Shown piece after piece: positions 24,463 through 34,213 of a DNA stretch of 64,000 bases. The notes beneath the pieces are model-generated. The model ran no database searches and had not been told where the DNA came from. It worked only from the letters and a program-made list of their open reading frames with translations. Source of the DNA: Dasyornis broadbenti (taxonomy: Eukaryota; Chordata; Aves; Passeriformes; Dasyornithidae); assembly GCA_013397935.1 (NCBI GenBank), contig VZRN01004722.1, positions 1-64,000 of the forward strand, written 5' to 3'. Made by a program: the position numbers and the translations under genes. The first letter of the stretch is position 1; every line of letters begins with the position of its first letter.

Positions 24463-25409
24463 TCTAGTGAACTGCTTAACATAAGAAGATTCAAAATCTG
24501 CAGTTTAACAAGTTTTTAGTGTGTGAGGCTGCTTGCTTTTATGTCACACACACACTTTATTGTGGTTTACACTATTGACAAAATAAAATTTAAAAAGCTT
24601 TCTAAATTAATTAAAGGGTGAGTTTAAGTAGCTAAACTTTGAAATGTCCAGCTGCTGCAAAGTGCCCTGTAAGGCACACTTTAATGAATTTATCCCGAGT
24701 TCTCCATGACTGCAAGGGCCAAAGCAGTGAGAAGGTGGCTGTAAAACTGGTATTAATTTCATGCTTTCCAAGACAGTCTCATGTTTTCTCCTAAACTTTG
24801 TGGGTCTGACTTATAACTTTAACAGCATCCTGCTTTCTGTGTGACGAGATGTCAGGCACGATGGCTGCAAGAAGGCATTCGTGTCTGATGAAGGGGAGGA
24901 GGAGGATGAGGTTATGGGGTGCTGAGGTTATGGACCTGAGCATTTGATAGGAAGGGGGAGGAATCACCTACGGTGATGCTGGAAATTGAGCTGATGAGAA
25001 AGGGGAAGAGATGGGGAGGAAAAGACCGGAGCTTGTTTCTGGGCAGTTTAAGCTGGCAGATGGATCAGCAGTGGGTGCTATCAGGGTGGTAAGAGAGCCA
25101 TAACAGCATGTTGGGAAGCGGGTGTAGCCTCGTAAAGGTTTCAAGGATGGACTTGTGAATTTCTTCTGAACAGACATCATGGAGCTGTTTTCAGAGGCGT
25201 GGTGGGAACCAGAATCAAATGGGGACACTGAAGAAGCTGCTGGATTTCCTTTTGTTATATAAATTGTTTCTGCACTCGTTACCTTCCCTGTGCATTGGGT
25301 ATGTCCAGAAATTCATCTGGCCACAGCACTCTCCAAGTGTGCCCGTCCCTGGTGCCAGCACCTCACAGTGCCACATGGTCTCACCAAATCGTTGTTAGCA
25401 GGGAAAATC
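24463..25409. other. Spacer between two CR1 copies, no gene seen
   Basis: Single-copy sequence between a + and a - CR1 tail. The stretch 24880-25240 is G-rich on + with GGAGGA words. Its minus-strand frame of 86 codons is Ser/Pro-rich and not recognisable. Confidence 0.5.
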
Positions 25410-25695
25410 CACAAGAATCTGAGAATTCCAGGCTGATTCCGGTTGGGAGGGGTGTTAAAGTCTGTCTCATTTCACTCCCTCCCATGGGCAGGGCCACCTT
25501 CCACTATCCCAGGCTGCTCCAAGCCCTGTCCAGCCTGACCTTGCACACTTCCAGGGATCCAGTGGCAGCCACAGCTTCTCTGGGCACCCTGTGCCAGGGC
25601 CTCCCCACCCTCACAGGGAACAATTTCTTCTTAAAACCTGGCCTAAATCTCTCCTCTTTTAGTTTAAAACCATTTCTCCTTGTCCTTTCACTCTC
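25410..25695 (-). mobile_element. CR1 LINE 3' end, reverse orientation (group A)
   Basis: Read on the minus strand this is the CR1 3' UTR. The + strand starts with the degenerate tail (CACAAGAATCTGAGAATTC), then GGTTGGGAGGGGTGTTAAAG, CCCATGGGCAGGGCCACC, CTTCCAGGGATCC, CACAGCTTCTCTGGGCACCC and finally ACCATTTCTCCTTGTCCTTT. It extends further 5' in the element than most copies here, but still has no coding region. It faces the + copy at 24045. Confidence 0.92.
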
Positions 25696-27652
25696 TGTTC
25701 ACAGGAAGAAAACTGAATGTGGCCCAAACTTGAGCCTGAACCTGTGGCCAGCTGACACTGGCAGTGCAGCTGAGCAGTACAGGGAAGAATTTAAATGCCC
25801 TGTATTTCGGCGTATGGAAGCTAATTTCTGCAAAAAGCAGCAAAATATCACAAGAATGGATATGTTTAGCGGGCCCTGTGAGGAAGCTGCTTTCAGTGCA
25901 GCAAGAGAGCTCTGTGCACTGCAGCAGGGAAGGCACCACTGGTTGGGGTGTAGGAAGCCAGATCTGCTCCCTGTGCTCTCTCTGGTCACACCCCGAGGAT
26001 TCTGGAGCAGAGGAGCCCTCTAACACCCTGCTCTGGATGCTCTGCTCCACCCACACAACGCCAGCGGAGCCTTTGGCCAGCTCCTGAGCTGGGCTCTGAG
26101 CCTTGCCTGTGTTTCCCCTGGGGCAAGGCAGGAGCAGACCCAGACTTAGGGGGGAGTCAGGCCCCCAGAGCTGTTCTCAGCCCCATTCAGTTATTGCTGA
26201 CCACTGGGGTTCACCTGACGATGTGGACCATAACAATCTGTGAACAATGGCTTTTCTTCTGGTTGTGTTGAGACACAGTGAGGGAGACATGAGATCTGCT
26301 GTGGCAGTTCCTAAAGACAGCAGTATTTCCCCTAGGAAGCGCTGTTTTCTTACCCTTTCTGAGCCTTTGGTGGCTCAGAGAAATGTGGAGGGACATTGGT
26401 GGGAAATGGGCTGGAGGGAAATAAAAGAGTGTTGAGGGACCTAGGTATCTTGGAACTCAACTCCCTAAATTTTCCAGGAATATTTTTTTTCTGCACAATT
26501 CACTCAGATCTGGTTTTCAGAAATATTAGCTATGGGCAGATGCTTACAGCTGAGTCTTTACATTTTTGGGGGTGAAAAAAAAAAAAAAAAGAAAGGAACA
26601 ATAAAATCTTGCAAACTCATTGCTCAGCTTTCTCTTCTTTTGGGTTTGGAGCAAAAAGCAAAGCATCTTGAAAGCCCACAAATATTTGTATTTAGCAATT
26701 CAGTGGTTTTATCTCTGCATGAGACCAGGCTAGGATAGAGAATGCCTTGGAAACACAGATTAAAACAGCTCCTGAAACAGTGGTTCCCAACACCCTCTCT
26801 GAAATTTCTCATGGCAATTTAATTAAATTAAGAGAATAAGTCTGACTAACACCTCTGAAACTCAGGGACTGAAATACCTGGAACTTCACTCCACTTATGC
26901 AATGGGCCTGAGTACAAATACTGGGCAAAGTTTTAGTGTGGATCTCATCTCTACTTGGCAAAATGCTTAAAAATGTGTCATCTGTTATTATTATTTTTTT
27001 TTCTGAATTCTCCATCTAGGAAAGCCAGTGGGAAACAAAACATATTTGTGTAAAGCAGTCCAGAAAGCCCTGCCTTGTGAACAAGCTGTCTTCAGACCAA
27101 GCCTAAATCCAGCCTGCAGTCTGACAAGTCTTTGAATTGATGGCATCCTCTCTTTGCTAGCAAATGAGAAGCTTTTAAACATCCTTTTTAGCTTGCTGAG
27201 TGATTTTCTGAAGTTTTCATAGTGTGCTGCTGCAGAATATACTGATTTTCAAGATGTAATTAGTGATTGTTCAGGTTTGGAATAATTGGCATCAGCTAGG
27301 GTTGACTGCACCCAGTTTGCTGGCCCAAATTATTTGTCTGTGGTGAGCTCTGCTGTGGAGTGAGGGCAGTCAGCAGCTTCCATGTGCCACACAGTGGCAG
27401 TGGGAGGAGGATATGGAGGGGAAACACAGGGATGTACTAAAATGGGTGTCTAGTTTTGATACCACAAAATGAAATTCAATTTGTCCTGTCCTGGGTTCCA
27501 GCTGCAAGGAAGGACAGGTACTTTGATCATTGTGACATTTTCAGGGACTTTTCAGGGGACGAGAAGGGTTGGGAGAGAAAACATTTCTCCCTGAGCTCTT
27601 ATCACATGCTTTGGTTCATCTTTCCTTATAGTTTCCAGTCAATCTTTGCTCC
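25696..27652. other. Single-copy sequence, no gene seen
   Basis: Frames on both strands at 25688-26087 (up to 122 codons outside the CR1) are not recognisable. An A-run lies at about 26576-26590. GC is raised over 25700-26160. No splice-site pair or transposon is convincing. Confidence 0.45.
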
Positions 27653-27916
27653 AAGATAGGACAAGAGGAAGCTGCCTCAAGTTCCGCCAGGGGAGGTTTA
27701 GATTGGATATTTTCCTCACTGAAAGATCTGACAAGCGTTGGAACAGGCTGCAAGGCAGTGGTGCAGCCACCAACCCTGGAAGTGTTCAAAAGATGTGTAG
27801 ATGTGACACCTGGGGACATGGGTTAGGGGTGTGGTTGGCAGCACTCAGGGAACGGTTGTACTCAATGGTCTCAGAGGACTTTTCCACCCTTAATAATTCT
27901 GTGATTCCCATATGGT
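27653..27916 (+). mobile_element. CR1 LINE 3' end (group B)
   Basis: It carries AAGATAGGACAAGAGGAAG, CGCCAGGGGAGGTTTAGAT, TTGGAACAGGCTGC, CCTGGAAGTGTTCAAAAG and ATGTGACACCTGGGGACATG. It ends with GGACTTTTCCACCC followed by AATTCTGTGATTCC, the CR1-type terminal words. This wording differs from group A copies (GTTCAAAA rather than GTCCAAGG), so at least two CR1 lineages inserted in this region. Confidence 0.9.
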
Positions 27917-30787
27917 ACTGCTGGCATGCCAGGGGAGGTCACAGGGCTGAGCAGCAGACACCTCCAGAGGGGGTTTTCACACCCATCCTGGCTTAGGACA
28001 GGATGAGTCAGCCACGAGAGGGGGATGTCCCTTCCCTCTGACTACAGAGGAAGAAGAGGCTGCTGATTTAGGCAAGACTGTGGCTTTTCAGTGAATGAAA
28101 TTGGGTGGGATGAGGCTTGCCCTCAGAAAATGGTTGTAGAGATGCAGCCTAGCGTGACATTTGCTATGGTAGAAAAGAGACTGGCAGTGGTGTCACTGTC
28201 CTAGAAGCCATGAAGCCACAAGATTTCTCTTAACACTTAATAATGCCTAAAGCAGCTATTGTTTTGGGTTGCAATTCCTCTTGAAACTCACATTGTTCTC
28301 CCACAACATCCACAAGAGTCTCCGCATCCGGTTCTCTGGGACCTGGGCAGAGATTTCGTGGGATCAAAAGGTGTTTTCAGTATTCAGCAAGCATTTTGCG
28401 GGGTCTGCCTAAATTCAACAGGCATCCTCCTTCCCCTGGAGTCACCACCAGCACAATCAGATTCAGTTACAGACCCCTGGACCTCAGGTACCAAATACAC
28501 CAAAATGGAGACTGCAACCAATAATTTACCTTTTCTGCCATACCCATGGCTTGTGAAAGCTTCAGGTGCGTGTCCGCATGGAAATCCACAATCCACTCTT
28601 GCCCAACACCACCTACTTTAATTTTTCTGATTTTCCTCGGTTCAAGAACCCTTAACTGGTGAACATATGCAGGAGATAAGTTTTCCCTCACCAGACTAAT
28701 GTGATGCTTTCTCATACTTTTATGATATTCCTGAATTTCGGGGTGAAAAACATCTAATTCCTCTCAGCCAGATGTATAAAGGATACTTTAAAATTAAATT
28801 GTCTTGTTCTGAGCGTTGGTTGTCATGTGGAAGTCATTGATCTAGAACTGAGAGAAATTATGCATTTGTTAATATATCCTGATGTAAGAAGGAGTTTCCT
28901 GTTGTTGTCCCATAAATAGCCCTTTAAAACAGTACCTAAAAAGTGGAGACATGAGAGAAAATGCAACGCTCATGAATTCCTACTCCTGAATGGAAAAGAG
29001 CAGTGAAAATGTGTATGATAACCAACTCTGCCACCAGACATCCCAATGACCTGGCACTGGAAGCCAGTGGCACAGGCTCAGCCTTGACTAATCTTGTTTA
29101 AAGGATCTGGCTTAGAAAAGGAAAAAAAAGGAGTATAATAAAAGCATCCAAGGATTTTGAAACCCAGCACAAAATTGCTGATGCAAGGGAAAATGTGGAA
29201 TAATTCTAGTGTGGGTCTGTAAAGTCACACACTCAAAGGACCTGAACAACTCCAAATGCAGCTCACACATCCAATGCGAGGAATAATTAACAACATTAAA
29301 TGAAAAATGGAAACTGAGTACACATTAAAAAAGGGGAACCAGCATGAAAAGTCTTACTGCTTCCAATCAAAACCTCTTTCATTAATAGCCAAAATACGTC
29401 CCCTCACAATGTTTTTGTGACACAAAAGGTAATCTTTGGTGCTCTGAATGCTCAGTTGGCTGCACGGGGATGAAGAGGAGAGACACAAACCTGGACTCAC
29501 AACATCTATTTCTCACTTCTGTAGTTATTACTGGATTTTTAAATATTTATCTTATTGAAATTGGTAGGATTTTTTCTTTCAAAATGAATGAAAACCTTCT
29601 CATTTGAGCCACATAGCCTAAAAAAATCAGGAGTCAGTAATGAAACCCAATGTGAATACACTAATTCTAAATTCTTAATATAAATGATAAAATCTTCTGT
29701 AAAAAACAGTTAAACCTTTCCTTTTTCAAATTGAGATCTACCCTTTTGCCTCTAAACATTTATGTTTATGATGAATATCAAATCTTGGCTATATTTAATG
29801 GACTTTATTAATATTGTCATACTGGCATGATTTTCTGTTCCACTAAAGATGCCAGGACTTAGGAAAGCCTTTCTAAGAACACAGAGTTTTATCCAAACAC
29901 AACTGATTTCAAAATTCATTGCTTTGCTTCATGAGAAGAAAATAAAAAAAACGGTTTAGAGCTAGCATCTTGTTTAATCTCATGGGTTGGAAGACTGTAG
30001 TATTAACTTTGTACTGACACCTAGTTTTTGTTGATGCCTGGTCGTAGCAAAATGCACACCAAAGGAATAGTCTAATTGCATTTCTATTTTAGAATTATAT
30101 ACTATTTAAAAATGTATTCTATTATATTATTTCTTTTATTATTTTATTTATTTAACACTATTTTATTGTTTTTGTTTGAGCAACGGTAGTGGCCAAAAGC
30201 AAGGACACTTCTAGTTGGGTGCTCTCCAACCCAAGAATGAAAAGATGATTCCCTCCCTCCAAAATCTTACATCAAGGAAAAAAGAAGCCTGTATAATTTG
30301 GCAGGAATCACTGTAATCACAGCATTTCAGCAGCTGAGCTTATATCAAGTGACTTTTATGCCACTTCCTGAGGAGAAGAGAGTGTCTGTGAGATGTCGGC
30401 ATTTTACCTGGCACCCGTGAGACTTATGAACATTTCTAATTCTTTTAGAAAACTCAGAATAAGGCATCTTGAAATTTGACGCTTAACACAATTCCTAGGG
30501 TTAAGTGAAATTCCTACCTCCATAAAAAAAATTACTTTGTGAGATGAATTGGGATTCTTTACAGAGCCAAAAACGTCTGAACTAAAAACTGTTCTTGTGA
30601 ATTTTAGTCAGTTCCACCCGGAGAGGAAATCAAGTTACTGTCTGTATAGAAGAACCTCTTGTGCATGTGCACACACAGAATTTCCCTCTCACTTTTGGTC
30701 TCATATTTTGACTTAAAGGACAAAGCTACTCAATAAATACACATTGAACATATTATCTTCAGTGTTTTCTATTCTCTCTGCCCGCAG
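27917..30787. other. AT-rich single-copy sequence, no gene seen
   Basis: About 2.9 kb of mostly AT-rich DNA. A 120-codon + frame at 28259-28621 and minus frames over it are not recognisable. The stretch 30080-30180 is very rich in TTTATT words. No transposon is recognised. Confidence 0.5.
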
Positions 30788-31104
30788 GCTCCATTGAAGA
30801 CCAAATCTGACCGGGAATGACAAAACCCCTGCCGGTGGAAAAAGACAGAGCACCTATTTCTCTGCTCCAAAGAAACTTTAACAGTATGCCGCTAATAGAC
30901 CATTTTTAGCCCATAAACCCCTTCCTGTGGCTCCACATTCCCGATATGTCTGCAGAATCAGCTTTCGCCCCTTCACTGATTACCCAGTGGAGGTGTAAAC
31001 TGGGCTGCCCACACTGCCAGGGGATGTAAAACTCGGCTCCTTGGGACAATCAGCAAACTCCCGGGTGTGAGGTCTAGAGTGCTTACCCTGGCTGAACAAC
31101 CCAG
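30788..31104 (+). other. Exon-like segment, possible non-coding exon
   Basis: A good acceptor (pyrimidine-rich TTTTCTATTCTCTCTGCCCGCAG ending at 30787; the last 20 bases carry the signal) precedes this segment, and a donor-like CCAG|GTAACT ends it at 31104. It has several CpGs (CCGG at two places, CCGC, CCCGAT, TTCGCC, CCCGGG) in an AT-rich neighbourhood. Read directly from the acceptor the frame is only ten codons (start Ala-Pro-Leu-Lys) before TGA at 30818-30820. If real, it would be a UTR, a last coding piece or a long non-coding RNA exon. A conserved non-coding element is the main alternative. Confidence 0.2.
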
Positions 31105-31495
31105 GTAACTCTTGGAGCAGCAAGCCAACCCTCTTTTTAGCAATAATCTACCATATTTCATCTAGTTTTTCCCTTTGGTGCCAATAAGATTTCAGAAATC
31201 CGGATGGGGGACCCATAACACTTTTCTGCTGATTAAATAAGTGATATTGAGTGAGAATCAGGCTACACTGTACATTTCTTTCTGCGTAGCTGGACAGGTT
31301 AAAACAAAGATAAGCACCAAGTGTTCTCAGGCAGCAAAATGCAGTTAAATTGTCAGCTTTATGGCTGAGCTTACATGGGCATGTGTATAACTGGTGCATC
31401 CTTTTCTCCCCTTAAATGCCTGAACTGTACGTGAAATTGCCTTTTTTCGCAATACGGGCGCTGAATCTTTGAGATTGAGCCCTGTTGGGGTAAGC

Positions 31496-31519
31496 AAAAA
31501 AAAAAAAAAAAAAAAAAAA
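31496..31519 (+). repeat. A24 homopolymer
   Basis: Twenty-four consecutive A residues followed by GGGG. No CR1 or gene body precedes it, so it does not look like a retrotransposon or retrogene tail. Confidence 0.95.
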
Positions 31520-32550
31520 GGGGATTTAAAAGGATTTGCTGAGTGGGTAATGCTTTAAAGCTTTCAAAATTCCTCTCTTCACCCAGAAACAGCTTGGTTG
31601 GGGTGAGACCTTGTGGGCTTGCTGGAAGCCTCCTTTGTTTTTCTGGGATGTAAGGGAGCTCGGGGGAAAACCTGTGGCTGAAGATGTGATCTAAAGTCAC
31701 CACCCCATTTCAAACTGGGTAAAAGCCATCACGTGTGTGTGTTTAGGTGAGGAATGGTTTAGAATGGTCAAGGAATCAAAACTGGGACATTAAATCTGTA
31801 TGTACTTAACCAAAAAACTGTAAACCAAGCTTATCTCTTGTCCTTCAGCAGCCACGTTTACTTTATCTGCCCTCTGCTATGAAGCTGCTGTTCCCTTAGG
31901 CAAGGAGCAGAAATCTACACCGTTCTCAAATGTGATTAGAAATTAGGTGGATGCTATGAATAAGCCAAGAGTTCAGGCTGATCTAGCCCCTTATTTCAAC
32001 TAAGTTATCTAAACTGGTCAATTAAATGACTATAAAGCAATTTAAGGCCTGGTTTCCTATGGTTCCTTTAATTCTCTTGAGTGAATACATTTAGAAGTAA
32101 TTTATGAAAACACAGTGCACTGGAAAATATATTCACCCAGTTCTTTTCTCAGCTGCCCTATTTTGCAGTCTGCAGCAAATTGGCATTACTGTCCCGTTTC
32201 TGCAAAATGCTCAGTGAGTTCAAATGGCTCTCTAATCTACTGAGACAGTTGAATTATTGCAAAAGTCTGTCTAGGCCTGTAGACATGTGTTCTTTTGACT
32301 CCCCCTTCATCCTACTGAAAAATAAACTACTGTTCTTCGTGGCTTATTTTGTCTCTGTCAAGGAAACTTTCTGCTCTCATCTCAGGAGGATTGTACAATA
32401 GCAATCTGATCCTGACCTTTCTACCTCTTCGTTGAATAACAGATGAAAATTGGACAGTGAGAAGTGGTGTATGCTCCGTAACTTGTATCCCAGGCACAAT
32501 CTAATGACACTCTTCTCCTAGTAAAAACAACAGTTGCAGCAAAGGTTAAG

Positions 32551-32700
32551 GTAAACAGGTTTAGCTAATTACCTCTTAATCAAATCCAGTTATAATTTAC
32601 TGCTGTCCTCTGTGCAGAGGAATTTACTGTGAAGCTCTGTGCCTGCTAAACCATCGACCTTGGTTGGATTAGCTTATCTCTGATAAATGCAGTGTGATTA
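32551..32700. promoter_or_regulatory. Homeodomain/forkhead/GATA motif cluster, candidate enhancer
   Basis: Within 150 bp there is GTAAACA (32551, forkhead type), TAATTA (32566, homeodomain), TTAATCAAATCC, GGATTA (32666, OTX/PITX type) and TTATCTCTGATAA (32674-32686). The last is two GATA half-sites in perfect inverted arrangement around TCT. GTGATTAATTT follows. Each word is short and common in AT-rich DNA; only the density and the exact GATA palindrome are notable. Inference only. Confidence 0.25.
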
Positions 32701-33719
32701 ATTTCTCCCACAGTACAGCAGCACGTAAATATCAAGTGAGAATAATATATGACCAAATAAACTCAGCTCACACACCATCACAGCAGAACTCTGCAAGGCC
32801 CCCATGTACCAGGCACTGAAATAGAATCCTGTTTTTTAACAGAAGGTGACAGTGGGGAACCAATAATTTTTGAGTTGTTCTTTGTCCCAGGGACAAAAAA
32901 GGAAAGCACCAGAAGTGAAACACACCTGCACTTCCAGGATTAAGTCATGCTGCAGTCATATAATGTGCACTTTTGTGTGAAAATCCTTGCTACAATTAAA
33001 TCAGGTGTACACATGTGACAGAAACATGCATTTGTCCTACTGAGCTTTGAAATTGTGGACACCTCAAGTGTCTTATTTTTTGTAAGCTGTCGTTCTAAAA
33101 TATGAAATAATCTGTTTCTCAAGGAAGTGAGAGGGAATAAAGAGAGCTTAATTAGAAATCCATTTGAAATGTTTATATGAGATCTGAAACTACATGCACT
33201 TCTTGAGTTTATACTTTGGTTTCAAGCTCAGCCTGGTTTAATCAAAACATGTATTACTTCTTGAGCAAACTTTAGACTATTTTTTGAAGAAGCTGCTCTG
33301 AGGTAAAGTTCTGTGTCAAAATAGTAAGGAAGCTGTAATCCCCAGAGCTTTCTTAGATGCCCTGTGAAACACAGCAGTTTTGATTCAGCTGCAGTTTGTT
33401 TTTTGAACTTTATGCAAATCCAAAACCTGAGGCAGACAGAAAATGTCTGCATGAAGTCCTTGCTGTGGCAGGAAGCAGCAGGGCTGGGTATGTCTCTGCG
33501 TGCTGTCAGTGCTGTGTCATCCTCAATGGGATGGAACCAATTTATGTGATCTTAAACACAAATCTCATCTTGCTTTGGCATTAATTTCACTTCAGTGCCA
33601 CTCTGTTGCTGCAAAGCAAGTTTTGCAAAGACAGTTTTGCTGTTTGCAAAACAATGATTTCACCGAAACATTGCCCTCACTTTCAACTACAGGTTTAGAG
33701 CAGACAGTAGCAGAAATTT

Positions 33720-33757
33720 CTTCATGGACTGGACTTCATGGACTGGACTTCATGGAC
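33720..33757 (+). repeat. 14-bp minisatellite, 2.7 units
   Basis: CTTCATGGACTGGA is repeated at 33720-33733 and 33734-33747, with a partial third copy CTTCATGGAC at 33748-33757. It abuts the 5' truncation point of the CR1 piece that follows. Confidence 0.9.
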
Positions 33758-33931
33758 ACTTCTGCCAGGAACTGGAACAGGCTGTCCAGGGCAGAAGTGG
33801 ATTCCCTGGAAGTGTTCAAAAATGTGTGGATATGGCATTTCAGGACATGGGTTAATGGTGAACACAGTGATGGTGTTGGGTTGACTCAATGGTTTTAAGA
33901 ACTTTTCCAGCCCTGATGGCTCTGTCATTCC
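33750..33931 (+). mobile_element. CR1 LINE 3' end, short (group B)
   Basis: Recognisable words in order are AACTGGAACAGGCTGTCCAG, CCCTGGAAGTGTTCAAAAA, TGTGTGGATATGGCATTTCA, GGACATGGGTTAATGG, GACTCAATGG and ACTTTTCCAGCCCTG, ending in CTGTCATTCC. It is clearly diverged from the 27653 copy. The 5' edge merges with the 14-bp minisatellite, so that boundary is approximate. Confidence 0.85.
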
Positions 33932-34102
33932 GTCCAAGATCCTGAAGAGCTGTTGCTAAGCTCAGCAAACTTTGAACACAAATTTTCATTTCTTCATTGT
34001 CAGCTACAGAGTGATTGGTGTGGGGTTTTTTTTACTAGCAAAAGCCAGGACGAATTGTTTCTCAAATCCCAGAACCAGCTTACATTTAGTGTGTTGTGTT
34101 GC

Positions 34103-34213
34103 CCTGATGGGCAGGGCCATCTTCCACTGTCCCAGACTGCTCCAAGCCCCAGTGTCCAACCTGGCCTTGGACACTTCCAGGGATGCAGGAGCAGCCACAG
34201 CTTCCCTGGCAAT
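34103..34213 (-). mobile_element. CR1 LINE fragment, reverse orientation (group A)
   Basis: The + strand carries GATGGGCAGGGCCATCTTCC, CCAGACTGCTCCAAGCCCCA, CTTGGACACTTCCAGGGAT and CAGCCACAGCTTCCCTGGCA, the reverse complement of the group A 3' UTR. Both ends of the usual 3' UTR are missing. It lies 171 bp after the + copy ending at 33931, so the two converge. Confidence 0.88.

Larger units (their letters stand above)
31105..33719. other. Single-copy sequence, no gene seen
   Basis: It holds an A24 run at 31496-31519 and the motif cluster listed separately. On the minus strand the A-run reads as a phenylalanine run inside a 110-codon frame, which is an artefact. No transposon is recognised. 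Confidence 0.5.

Noticed and set aside
25295..26023. 242-codon + frame
   Set aside because: It crosses a reversed CR1 tail and continues into sequence without a recognisable domain. The start codon lies in unremarkable DNA and there is no splice or promoter support.
31496..31519. A24 run considered as the tail of a processed retrogene
   Set aside because: No open frame or gene-like sequence precedes it and no target duplication was seen.
31867..31880. Reverse-strand CTCF-like CTGCCCTCTGCTAT
   Set aside because: Two mismatches at the conserved TGG end and no neighbouring site.
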